Source of the DNA: Flavobacterium cheongpyeongense
GTDB taxonomy: Bacteria > Bacteroidota > Bacteroidia > Flavobacteriales > Flavobacteriaceae
DNA: 64,000 bases
Assembly (NCBI RefSeq): GCF_003202435.1
Contig: NZ_QJHK01000001.1
Span: 489,326-553,325, forward strand
Direction: 5' to 3'
The notes beneath the pieces were generated by a model. That model saw nothing but the letters and a program-made list of their open reading frames with translations, was not told the DNA's origin and did not search any database. Position numbers and translations under genes: made by a program. Numbering within the stretch: the stretch's first letter is position 1; each line of letters begins with the position of its first letter. Positions 29,412-36,937 of this stretch are shown piece by piece.

Positions 29412-29859
29412 TGTTTTTCCCGATGATTTGAATTCGAGTTCGCCAGCACAGAAACTTAAAATAGAAAAAACCTTAAACCCGGACGGTATTGGTTGTTATA
29501 TTGAACTTTTTAGAAATGGAACCCCCCGCTCTATCGTTGTTAATCCTGATTTTTATGAGGAGTATAATGGTAAAATGGGAATTGGGAATAGTGACTATTA
29601 TTCTGCAACTGCTGTTTTGAAACATGAACATAAACATTTTAAAGGGTTAGGTGCAGATCCTTGGACTGACCATTTACAAGTTTGGATTCAAACTTTTAAA
29701 GAGATTGTTAAAGATGGTACTTATTCAAAACTAGGTAAAGATCATAAAGATTATATATATAAAGTTGGAGTTGGTTATATTGATGATATGAAGTGGAGTT
29801 TAAGCAATAAGGGGGGAGTTAAATCTGAGGATTTTGATTATGCTTATGACCTTTTAAAT
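29404..29859 (+). pseudogene. Core-less orphan toxin tip with HExxH metallopeptidase motif
   Basis: The frame is open from the stop at 29401 to 29928. A TTG at 29428 is the only plausible start, and there is no signal peptide or RHS core. The protein reads NVFPDDLN at the repeat junction, then a compact domain with LKHEHKHFKG. The HEHKH at 29623-29637 is a zinc-peptidase HExxH signature, with further acidic residues downstream (DPWTDHLQVW). From 29857 the frame runs into the REP block (NKTHWRSFVWVLW), so the natural C-terminus and any immunity gene are missing. It looks like the remnant of a third RHS C-terminal toxin cassette, with both ends replaced by repeats. Metallopeptidase function is inferred from the motif alone. 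Confidence 0.55.
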
Positions 29860-29865
29860 AAAACC

Positions 29866-29964
29866 CACTGGCGCTCGTTTGTCTGGGTTCTCTGGTGCTC
29901 GATTGCATCGAGTACCTACTTAAATTAGAAGGCAAAAGATAGCGTTTGCAACGCGGGTAATTAA
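29866..29964 (+). repeat. BIME-like REP pair A1
   Basis: Two hairpins face each other: CTCGAT-TGC-ATCGAG followed by CCTAC, then about 20 nt, then ATAGCGTTTGCAACGC. The second head is ATAG instead of GTAG. The same structure recurs at 30038, 32604, 32776, 35057 and 63365. Confidence 0.75.
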
Positions 29965-30000
29965 CCAAAAAAGCAACTCAGTTACGAGTTGCTTTTTTGG
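29965..30000. terminator. Strong bidirectional terminator between REP pairs (copy 1)
   Basis: A perfect 15-bp stem (CCAAAAAAGCAACTC with its complement, loop AGTTAC) with A and T runs at both feet. An identical copy lies at 32703-32738. It insulates the orphan cassette from upstream transcription. Confidence 0.85.
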
Positions 30001-30037
30001 TTTTACAAAGTAGTTATATAACAGTGAGCATCAATCC

Positions 30038-30135
30038 AACTGGCGCTCGTTTGTTTGTCATTCTGGTGCTCGATTGCATCGAGTACCTACTTAAATTAGA
30101 AGGCAAAAGGTAGCGTTTGCAACGCGAGTAATTAA
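30038..30135 (+). repeat. BIME-like REP pair A2, abutting orphan cassette 1
   Basis: Same architecture as A1 with a perfect GTAGCGTTTGCAACGC. Homology to the parental RHS gene begins at its end (TAAC at 30133), so the REP pair forms the left junction of the cassette. Confidence 0.8.
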
Positions 30136-30241
30136 CTATCTGGATATTGATGATGATGGCGATGAAGTTGCAACAAAATATGAAGGAACAAATGCACAGG
30201 GAATCGGTCTGGATACAGATCAGGATGGAATTTATGATTAT

Positions 30242-31762
30242 TTGGATAAAGACGATGATGGTGACGGAGTTTATACTAAATATGAAGGCGTTAATCCCGA
30301 TGGCGATTTAAACCCCAATACAGGTAACACCCTTAATACGGATCATTTTACAGATAGATACGGAAAATGGGTTGTAGATTTAGTACCTGATTATTTAAAC
30401 AATGATGACGATGGTGATGGTGTGCTTACGATATATGAAGGAGCTAATCCTGATGGCGACGGAAATCCTAATACCGGTACTACATTAAATACAGATGCTC
30501 CGGTCGAAAATAATCCGAATCCTAATATGAGGGAAGATACAATACCTAATTATTTGGACTTTGATGACGATGGCGATGGTTATGCTACCTGGGAAGAAGG
30601 AGCTAACCCTGATGGAGACGGAAATCCAAATACCGGGGTTACGCTTGATACCGATAATGAAGGTATACCGGACTATCTTGATTATTCGAATACTGTTTAT
30701 CCGGCAACACGACCAATAGTGTTAAATAATTATGTAAATTTGACAGGAGATAAACAATACGAACTTTCCAACCATTTAGGAAATGTACTTTCGGTAATTT
30801 CAGATAAGAAAATACCATCGTTGTCTTCTGGTGCTTTAGCGTATTTTAATCCTGAAGTTCTTAGTTATAGTGATTATTATCCTTTTGGAATGCTAGTACC
30901 TTCGCGACATGGGAAGTCTGAATCGTATCGTTATGGGTTCCAGGGACAGGAAATGGATAACGAGATTAAAGGTGAAGGGAATTCTTTGAATTATACCTTT
31001 AGGATGCATGATCCTAGGATTGGGAGGTTTTTTGCGGTGGATCCTTTAGCAAAAGCATATCCCCATTATACTCCATATATTTTTAGTGGAAATAAACTTA
31101 TACATGCAATTGAATTAGAAGGAATGGAAGAATATGAGTTATTTTTACCAAGTCCATTTCAAAGAAGTATAGAGGATGCAATAATAGCAAAAAACTGTCA
31201 AGCAATTATGAATAAAGTTGATGACAAAGCTTATAGATTATTTGCACATGGTGCCCCGGATTTCGTACAAGGATATGATAAGGGAGGGCATAAAACTCAA
31301 GAATATTGTCCAAGTTTAGATAAATTTTTAAATCAATCATATCATTCTGATAAATGGAAAGAGATGAAAGAAGAAGGAGGCACTTTTATATCATATGCTT
31401 GCAATACAGGTGATGAAGGTGGTGTAATGCAACAATTATCTAAAAAGGAAGGAAATGAGAATATAATTTTTATAGCAGCTACTGAATATGTAAATCATTT
31501 ACTTAGTACTGATAAAAAGACTGGAGATGTAAAAGGAAGAGTTGAAGTTTTTACTAAAAGACAAGGTGGTAAAGTGAAATATGGAGTTTGGAACATTTAT
31601 AAAGGAGGGAAATTAATAGACACAAAACCTTATGATTGGCAACCTACAGAAATAGATTTAAAAACTATGGATAAACCAATTGAAAAAACATTTTTTGAAA
31701 TAGTAAAAGAGTTTTTTATTAGTAATCCTGAACCTAAAACAAAGAAAAATGCAAAAAGTTAA
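30242..31762 (+). CDS. Orphan RHS tip 1: TSP3/RHS core plus caspase-like peptidase toxin domain
   Basis: A 506-aa ORF from a TTG. The frame is actually open from 30095, inside the REP pair, and homology to the giant RHS protein begins at 30133. There is no ATG, signal peptide or promoter, so this is a promoterless C-terminal cassette, not a stand-alone gene. It contains TSP3 repeats, the [13 protein letters not shown] core, [11 protein letters not shown] and [16 protein letters not shown], and then a new tip of about 220 residues. The tip carries FAHGAPDF (His codon 31247-31249) and [13 protein letters not shown] (Cys codon 31400-31402), 51 residues apart. This matches the His...Cys spacing of clan CD (caspase/C80/CHAT) peptidases. 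Its end overlaps the next gene by 14 nt. Tip activity is inferred. Confidence 0.7.
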   Translation: MDKDDDGDGVYTKYEGVNPDGDLNPNTGNTLNTDHFTDRYGKWVVDLVPDYLNNDDDGDGVLTIYEGANPDGDGNPNTGTTLNTDAPVENNPNPNMREDTIPNYLDFDDDGDGYATWEEGANPDGDGNPNTGVTLDTDNEGIPDYLDYSNTVYPATRPIVLNNYVNLTGDKQYELSNHLGNVLSVISDKKIPSLSSGALAYFNPEVLSYSDYYPFGMLVPSRHGKSESYRYGFQGQEMDNEIKGEGNSLNYTFRMHDPRIGRFFAVDPLAKAYPHYTPYIFSGNKLIHAIELEGMEEYELFLPSPFQRSIEDAIIAKNCQAIMNKVDDKAYRLFAHGAPDFVQGYDKGGHKTQEYCPSLDKFLNQSYHSDKWKEMKEEGGTFISYACNTGDEGGVMQQLSKKEGNENIIFIAATEYVNHLLSTDKKTGDVKGRVEVFTKRQGGKVKYGVWNIYKGGKLIDTKPYDWQPTEIDLKTMDKPIEKTFFEIVKEFFISNPEPKTKKNAKS

Positions 31763-32300
31763 CTTATTAAAAAAAATAATATTGATAATTTTTGTTTTAA
31801 TTTCATTTATTTTCTTTTTGAAATGGTACACAAATTTTATTTATTTCTCAACCCAAAATGAAACTTTTGAAACAATCAAAAATCATAATATTTACATCAA
31901 GAAAATGACCTATGATAGACTAATAAATAAATTTGAAAGAGAGGCTTACGATAGTCTGGTTAGAGTTTATTCAAATCATGAAGAAGATTTAGATTTTTTA
32001 AATATAAGTATTCAGGTTTCTAATAAATGGAATTATGATTACGCAAGCTATCAGGTTTTTAAAATTATAAGTGAAACTCAGAAACAGGTAAATCAAGACA
32101 TGCCAGATTTAAACTATCTTGATTTAAAAACTAGAAAAATTTCATTAAATTATCTAGTGAAAGCTTATAATGAAGGTAACCCTAATGCAAAAAAAATAAT
32201 AAATAATTATACTGAAAATAAGATTTATTTAGATGATCTAAAACAATCTCTGGACAATCTGAGAGACCCAGATGGCTCGGATATATCAACGCAACGATAG
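31749..32300 (+). CDS. Candidate immunity protein for orphan tip 1, membrane-anchored
   Basis: 183 aa. One N-terminal membrane segment ([19 protein letters not shown]) is followed by a soluble, mostly helical, charged domain. It starts 14 nt inside the tip 1 ORF, the same coupling seen for the expressed toxin and its immunity lipoprotein. The last residues (GSDISTQR) are translated from the dispersed repeat at 32275, so the native C-terminus has been replaced or trimmed by the repeat. No known family recognised; immunity is inferred from order and coupling. Confidence 0.6.
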   Translation: MQKVNLLKKIILIIFVLISFIFFLKWYTNFIYFSTQNETFETIKNHNIYIKKMTYDRLINKFEREAYDSLVRVYSNHEEDLDFLNISIQVSNKWNYDYASYQVFKIISETQKQVNQDMPDLNYLDLKTRKISLNYLVKAYNEGNPNAKKIINNYTENKIYLDDLKQSLDNLRDPDGSDISTQR

Positions 32301-32306
32301 CGCAGA
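32275..32306 (+). repeat. REP-like type 2 lead segment at the end of cassette 1
   Basis: Identical over 32 bp to 29248-29279 (starts GCTCGGATATATC, ends GATAGCGCAGA). It marks the right junction of cassette 1. Confidence 0.75.
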
Positions 32307-32312
32307 AATTTT

Positions 32313-32498
32313 GGTAGTGTTTCAAAGTTAGTGATATAAGATTTTAGATTTCTAACGTATTGAAATAGAATAAATATCAGTAAAAAATAATTTAAAGATG
32401 AGCAGGGTAGTGTTTCAAAGTTAGTGATATGAGATTTTACATTTCTAACGTATTAAAATTGAACAAATTTTAGAAATAAATAATTTTAAGATGAGCAG
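32313..32498 (+). repeat. Tandem duplication of a 93-bp unit
   Basis: Units 32313-32405 and 32406-32498 both begin GGTAGTGTTTCAAAGTTAGT and end in AAGATGAGCA. The begin motif looks like an insertion-sequence end (a Mutator-type left end is possible), but no transposase is present. Confidence 0.7.
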
Positions 32499-32517
32499 TG
32501 ATGCTCATCTTTTTTGT
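32488..32517 (+). terminator. Terminator of orphan cassette 1
   Basis: A perfect 10-bp stem AAGATGAGCA/TGCTCATCTT with loop GTGA and a following T run. The second unit of the tandem duplication supplies its left arm. Confidence 0.85.
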
Positions 32518-32603
32518 TTTATTATTGCCTTAAATGTGCTAAAATGAATAAAAATTCGACATGGTGTTCCCTCGGTCCGAGCATTAGCTTGATTAATAAA
32601 ACC

Positions 32604-32702
32604 CACTGGCGCTCGTTTGTCTGGGTTCTCTGGTGCTCGATTGCATCGAGTACCTACTTAAATTAGAAGGCAAAAGATAGCGTTTGCAACGCGGGTAATT
32701 AA
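32604..32702 (+). repeat. BIME-like REP pair B1
   Basis: Copy of A1 within the second direct repeat, with the same ATAG variant head. Confidence 0.75.
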
Positions 32703-32738
32703 CCAAAAAAGCAACTCAGTTACGAGTTGCTTTTTTGG
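32703..32738. terminator. Strong bidirectional terminator between REP pairs (copy 2)
   Basis: Identical to the 15-bp stem at 29965-30000. Confidence 0.85.
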
Positions 32739-32775
32739 TTTTACAAAGTAGTTATATAACAGTGAGCATCAATCC

Positions 32776-32873
32776 AACTGGCGCTCGTTTGTTTGTCATT
32801 CTGGTGCTCGATTGCATCGAGTACCTACTTAAATTAGAAGGCAAAAGGTAGCGTTTGCAACGCGAGTAATTAA
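32776..32873 (+). repeat. BIME-like REP pair B2, abutting orphan cassette 2
   Basis: Copy of A2. It forms the left junction of cassette 2. Confidence 0.8.
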
Positions 32874-32979
32874 CTATCTGGATATTGATGATGATGGCGA
32901 TGAAGTTGCAACAAAATATGAAGGAACAAATGCACAGGGAATCGGTCTGGATACAGATCAGGATGGAATTTATGATTAT

Positions 32980-34674
32980 TTGGATAAAGACGATGATGGT
33001 GACGGAGTTTATACTAAATATGAAGGCGTTAATCCCGATGGCGATTTAAACCCCAATACAGGTAACACCCTTAATACGGATCATTTTACAGATAGATACG
33101 GAAAATGGGTTGTAGATTTAGTACCTGATTATTTAGACAATGATGACGATGGTGATGGTGTGCTTACGATGTATGAAGGAGCTAATCCTGATGGCGACGG
33201 AAATCCTAATACCGGTACTACATTAAATACAGATGCTCCGGTCGAAAATAATCCGAATCCTAATATGAGGGAAGATACCATACCTAATTATTTGGACTTT
33301 GATGACGATGGCGATGGTTATGCTACCTGGGAAGAAGGAGCTAACCCTGATGGAGACGGAAATCCAAATACCGGGGTTACGCTTGATACCGATAATGAAG
33401 GTATACCGGACTATCTTGATTATTCGAATACTGTTTATCCGGCAACACGACCAATAGTGTTAAATAATTATGTAAATTTGACAGGAGATAAACAATACGA
33501 ACTTTCCAACCATTTAGGAAATGTACTTTCGGTAATTTCAGATAAGAAAATACCAACATTGGCTTCTGGTGCTTTAGCGTATTTTAACCCTGAAGTTCTT
33601 AGTTATTCAGATTATTATCCTTTTGGACAGTTAGTCCCTAATAGACATGGTTCTAGTGATAGCTATAGATATGGGTTTAATGGTATGGAGAAAGATGACG
33701 AATTGAAAGGTATTGGAAATAGCTATGATTTTGGAGCAAGAATGTTAGACCCGAGAATTGGAAGATGGTTTGCTGTGGATAAAATGAGAATGAAAGCTCC
33801 CGATTGGTCTCCTTATAGATTTGCTTTTGATAATCCTTTAAGATTTATAGATTCTGACGGGAATTATGAAACCGATGGGCATTATTGGACTGTATATATG
33901 ATAGGACTTATGATAGGTTTGGATTCTTATAGAGCAGAACAGTTAGCTTATAATGTAGAAAAATGGGACACTATGATACATGGTGATCAAGCAATTCTTA
34001 ATTATACTTGGGCAGATCCAAACCATCAACAAAGAACTCATTCTTTAACAGGAGGAAGTCATGATGTTGAAGAATTTAATACTTCTTTGGGTATCTTAAA
34101 TGGAAATGGATTTGATATTGAAGAAATGGGAAGACTTATACATAGATACGGAGATACTTATGCTCATTCTAAATTAAACGGAGACGGAAGTATGTATGGA
34201 GAAGATGGGTACACTTTAGAGCATGCTTTTGCAGAGGAAAGCGATGGTAGCGAAACTAGTTTACGCCCCGATTTAATTTACGAACGTCCTGGAATGTATT
34301 TAGAATATGTTCAGAATCTCTCATCTATCATGGCTGTAAAATTTGGAAGTAATCCTAAGGTTAAGATTGACTTAGCTAAATTTAAAGAGATGACTGCTTA
34401 TGCTCAAAAAAACAAAGTGTCTTTAATTGGAATTATAAACTATGAGGTATCTGCAATGGAAAATAAAAATAGTTTTCATGTCCAATTTGCAACAGGATCA
34501 AAGTTTGTAGAAGATCTTAAATCACATGAACAACATGTGGATAATACAAAAAAATACTTAGATTCCAAAGGTGTGAATTACAGCACAGAAAAACAATATA
34601 AATTCAAAATTTTCGGAATTGGTTTCGGCTATAAAGGGACTAAATTTAATGTTAAGGGCTCAACAAATGAATAA
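32980..34674 (+). CDS. Orphan RHS tip 2: TSP3/RHS core plus zinc-phospholipase C-like toxin domain
   Basis: A 564-aa ORF from a TTG. The frame continues upstream into the REP pair and there is no signal peptide, so it is a promoterless cassette. The first about 200 residues repeat the parental TSP3 and RHS core and end in YGFNGMEKDDE and FGARMLDPRIGRWFAVD. The tip begins near RFIDSDGNYETDGHYWTVYM and has a spaced His/Asp pattern: THSLTGGSHD, GRLIHRYGDTYAHSKL and YTLEHAFAEESDG. This helical, His-rich pattern resembles the zinc-dependent phospholipase C/S1-P1 nuclease fold, and I recall similar tips in other RHS proteins. The substrate (phospholipid or nucleic acid) cannot be told from here. 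The stop overlaps the downstream membrane protein by 8 nt. Confidence 0.7.
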   Translation: MDKDDDGDGVYTKYEGVNPDGDLNPNTGNTLNTDHFTDRYGKWVVDLVPDYLDNDDDGDGVLTMYEGANPDGDGNPNTGTTLNTDAPVENNPNPNMREDTIPNYLDFDDDGDGYATWEEGANPDGDGNPNTGVTLDTDNEGIPDYLDYSNTVYPATRPIVLNNYVNLTGDKQYELSNHLGNVLSVISDKKIPTLASGALAYFNPEVLSYSDYYPFGQLVPNRHGSSDSYRYGFNGMEKDDELKGIGNSYDFGARMLDPRIGRWFAVDKMRMKAPDWSPYRFAFDNPLRFIDSDGNYETDGHYWTVYMIGLMIGLDSYRAEQLAYNVEKWDTMIHGDQAILNYTWADPNHQQRTHSLTGGSHDVEEFNTSLGILNGNGFDIEEMGRLIHRYGDTYAHSKLNGDGSMYGEDGYTLEHAFAEESDGSETSLRPDLIYERPGMYLEYVQNLSSIMAVKFGSNPKVKIDLAKFKEMTAYAQKNKVSLIGIINYEVSAMENKNSFHVQFATGSKFVEDLKSHEQHVDNTKKYLDSKGVNYSTEKQYKFKIFGIGFGYKGTKFNVKGSTNE

Positions 34675-34999
34675 GTTTAAAGTTTTATTTATAATATTAT
34701 TTTCAATTTTTATAAATACAATATTGATAATCTTAGCTGAAATGATTGTCAACAATATTCATGGAAAATATATTTTAATTTATATTATTATGTCCAATAT
34801 TAAATTGTTTCTTTCATTAATTCCATTAATTGTGACTTTATTTTTTTCTAAGAATAAATTTGAACTTATTTTTATTTTCATTATTTCGGATATTATAATT
34901 AATTATTTTGTGTTCGAGTTTGTATATAAGATGATGTTTTTTCATTTCATTAGCCTAGGTATAGTTTTTTTATTTTGTCACCCGTCGCAACGGAAATAA
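34667..34999 (+). CDS. Candidate immunity membrane protein for orphan tip 2
   Basis: About 110 aa from the ATG at 34667. An earlier GTG at 34619 lies far inside the tip ORF and is less likely. The protein is almost entirely hydrophobic with three to four membrane segments (for example FIILFSIFINTILIILAEMI and FLSLIPLIVTLFF). It overlaps the tip 2 stop by 8 nt. An integral membrane immunity protein would fit a toxin acting on membranes, such as a phospholipase. The final residues (HPSQRK) come from sequence resembling the repeat borders of other cassettes, so the native end may be altered. Confidence 0.6.
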   Translation: MNKFKVLFIILFSIFINTILIILAEMIVNNIHGKYILIYIIMSNIKLFLSLIPLIVTLFFSKNKFELIFIFIISDIIINYFVFEFVYKMMFFHFISLGIVFLFCHPSQRK

Positions 35000-35056
35000 C
35001 CCGAACGGTCTAGATATATAATATTAAGAGCAGTACGTTGGCGCAGAATTGCATTC

Positions 35057-35150
35057 CCACTGGCGCTCGTTTGTCCGTCATTCTGGTGCTCGATTGCATC
35101 GAGTACCTACTTAAATTAGAAGACAAAAGGTAGCGTTTGCGTGTAATTAA
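35057..35150 (+). repeat. BIME-like REP pair C, partly decayed
   Basis: The left hairpin and the CCTAC...GTAGCGTTTGC core are intact. The right arm is truncated (GTGTAATTAA replaces AACGCG). It marks the right end of the orphan-tip array. Confidence 0.7.
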
Positions 35151-35471
35151 ACTAGTCCTGGAGTCAGTGAGAGTAATTCTAAATCCAATAAAGATTGAAA
35201 ATCTGCCAGATTGTTCACAAAGGATTTTTAGACATAGCCCGAATGAAGTGGTTAAAAAAACAAACGAAATTCTCAGCGTAATGTTTGTCAGGCCTTTTGA
35301 CGGTTGAAACTATCTGCCCAAAAGGGATTTATGAATAGTAAACAAATGGATAAAAATATAGAAATTGACTTGAAAACGATATTCAAGGCAGACTTTGAAG
35401 TTTTGGTAGAAAATGAACCAAAAAAGTCAGTAGCAGCTATTGACTTTTTTAATTGCTAAAATACTAAACAA
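35151..35471. other. Intergenic region with hairpin and possible tiny ORF
   Basis: It contains a 37-codon ORF at 35346-35459 (MDKNIEIDLKTIF...) of doubtful reality. The ORF overlaps a terminator-like hairpin at 35420-35450 (AAAAAAGTCA/TGACTTTTTT). No other feature is seen. Confidence 0.4.
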
Positions 35472-35843
35472 ATGTTAGAACGGCTTCATAATTATTATCT
35501 CAACAAAGAAGAACCAAACAAGAGTTGTTTGCTTGCGTTGCGGGGCATTATTCTTGACCAGAACGCAGATGTTACAGAAACAATCAAGTGGGGAATGCCC
35601 TGTTTTTGTTATAAGAAAAAAATGTTTTGCTATTTGTGGATAGATAAAAAGACCAACGAACCCTATATTTTAATGGTAGAAGGAAAATATCTTCAGCACC
35701 CCCAATTAGAAGAAGGCAACCGTTCCCGAATGAAGATTTTCAGAGTTAATCCAAACAAAGATTTGCCCTTAAAGACAATTGAAAATATTCTGCAAAAAGC
35801 GTTGGACTTATATAAGAAAGGTACAATAAAAATAAAAGAATGA
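35472..35843 (+). CDS. DUF1801 (YdhG-like) domain protein
   Basis: 123 aa, a length typical of the small DUF1801 family. The characteristic core is visible: VTETIKWGMPCFCYKKKMFC, YLWIDKKTN and a C-terminal helix LKTIENILQKALDLY. The fold is known from structures, but the biochemical role is not well established (some members are described as iron or heme related). It is a stand-alone gene between the orphan-toxin array and the response-regulator gene. The ATG start matches the family start. Confidence 0.8.
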   Translation: MLERLHNYYLNKEEPNKSCLLALRGIILDQNADVTETIKWGMPCFCYKKKMFCYLWIDKKTNEPYILMVEGKYLQHPQLEEGNRSRMKIFRVNPNKDLPLKTIENILQKALDLYKKGTIKIKE

Positions 35844-35909
35844 CCAACAAACAAGAACGAATCTTAGATATATCCTTGTTTTATTTAATAAATATGTCAG
35901 GATTCAAAT

Positions 35910-36578
35910 TTACAAAAGGCCCATTTGTCTAGCCTTGTTTATCAGTTCTGTATCTCCTCCTTTTTCTAATAGTAAGTGACTTTTAATATTCGCTTTTCTT
36001 TTTTCTATTGAGCTCATTGATAATGGAATATGATTGGGCATACTAACCGTTTTAATACCCTGTGAAAGTAAAATGAGGATCTGGGTATCGTATTCATCCC
36101 AGTCTAAATTCTTTTGAGCCATTTTTTTTTGAGATTTTATAATTTGATCACTATAAATAATTTCTCCCAGTAAGATTTTTTTGCAAATCATGGGAAAAGA
36201 CTCAAAATTGACTTCACTTTTAGAGATAAAGCCATCTGGGACGATATTTTTTATAATTCTGTTGACTATAAAAGCTTCCGTATGCATGGTCAATAACAAA
36301 ATTTTACAATTGGGGTGCGTTTTTCTAACAACAGAAGCCAAATCAATGCCATTTGAAATATTTAATTCAGGATAAGGAGGTAAATTAATATCAAGTATTG
36401 CGAAGTCAATTTTTACATTTTGGCTGCAAAGCATCATTATTTTATTGTAGGCAGTTTCACAATCATACCGTTTTATAAAAAAAGGATCTAACGCCTCAAA
36501 ACACTCATCAGACAGCAGGTTTGCGTAGCTATCTACTGTCATCGGGTGGTCATCAACTATCAGGATATTAAGTGGCAT
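35910..36578 (-). CDS. NarL/LuxR-type response regulator
   Basis: 222 aa. The receiver domain (1-130) has the acidic pair IVDDHP and phospho-acceptor Asp63 in FAILDINLP. The C-terminal HTH is of the LuxR type in the flavobacterial variant (LILLSQGIKTVSMPNHIPLS, then MSSIEKRKANIK). It lies near the 681-aa HPK7 kinase at 37186 but on the opposite strand, separated from it by a small lipoprotein gene. That kinase is the obvious partner. A palindrome at 36610-36626, 32 bp upstream of its start, is a candidate autoregulatory site. Confidence 0.85.
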   Translation of the reverse strand: MPLNILIVDDHPMTVDSYANLLSDECFEALDPFFIKRYDCETAYNKIMMLCSQNVKIDFAILDINLPPYPELNISNGIDLASVVRKTHPNCKILLLTMHTEAFIVNRIIKNIVPDGFISKSEVNFESFPMICKKILLGEIIYSDQIIKSQKKMAQKNLDWDEYDTQILILLSQGIKTVSMPNHIPLSMSSIEKRKANIKSHLLLEKGGDTELINKARQMGLL

Positions 36579-36609
36579 TTTTTGATGGTTTAGGTAAAAG
36601 TAATTAATG

Positions 36610-36626
36610 TTACGGTAAAACCGTAA
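36610..36626. promoter_or_regulatory. 17-bp palindrome, candidate operator of the response regulator
   Basis: TTACGGT-AAA-ACCGTAA is a perfect inverted repeat in the divergent region between the regulator (36578) and the small lipoprotein (36680). NarL/LuxR-type regulators bind such 7-bp inverted repeats. Confidence 0.5.
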
Positions 36627-36679
36627 TAAACAAAACTTTTTTCAATGTTTTTTTGCAAAAACATAAAATATAGAGTCCT

Positions 36680-36892
36680 ATGAAAACGAAATTAAATTAC
36701 ATCCTTTTTGCTTTGGTTATCGTATTAAATTTTTCTTGTACAAATGATGATGATCAGGAAGTTACTACAACAAGTAAAACAAAGACAAGCATCATGGTAA
36801 ATAATGTTGAAGAAAAATCAGTGTTAAACAACTCTGTTTCGACTTTGAAAACCCCGGATGATGGAGAACCAAGTAATCCTAAAACCAAGTAA
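36680..36892 (+). CDS. Small lipoprotein next to two-component system
   Basis: 70 aa with a lipobox (ALVIVLNFSCTND) and a short Ser/Thr/Lys-rich mature part without a recognisable domain. It lies between a divergent response regulator and a downstream histidine kinase, and ends in a strong terminator at 37121. It may be the principal target or a sensor accessory of that system. The same layout, a small secreted protein next to a LuxR regulator and a palindrome, occurs at 46705. Confidence 0.65.
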   Translation: MKTKLNYILFALVIVLNFSCTNDDDQEVTTTSKTKTSIMVNNVEEKSVLNNSVSTLKTPDDGEPSNPKTK

Positions 36893-36937
36893 TTCCTATG
36901 ATATAATAATACATTTAAACCCTTTGGGTGGAAGTAT

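Larger units (their letters stand above)
29857..30817 (+). repeat. 961-bp direct repeat, copy 1 (REP block + TSP3/RHS core)
   Basis: Matches 32595-33555 at a constant offset of 2738 with only a handful of substitutions (for example A/G in the ATTTARACAATG segment). It comprises two BIME-like units, a terminator, and the 3' part of the RHS gene from within the TSP3 repeats. Confidence 0.9.
32595..33555 (+). repeat. 961-bp direct repeat, copy 2
   Basis: Near-identical to 29857-30817. After 33555 the RHS core of cassette 2 diverges (ACATTGGCTTCTGG versus TCGTTGTCTTCTGG) while still encoding the same core protein motifs. Confidence 0.9.

Noticed and set aside
29857..30135. CRISPR array or tRNA-like structures in the palindromic repeat blocks
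   Set aside because: The palindromes are paired REPs with a terminator, not regularly spaced repeats with unique spacers, and no cloverleaf or tRNA end can be formed.
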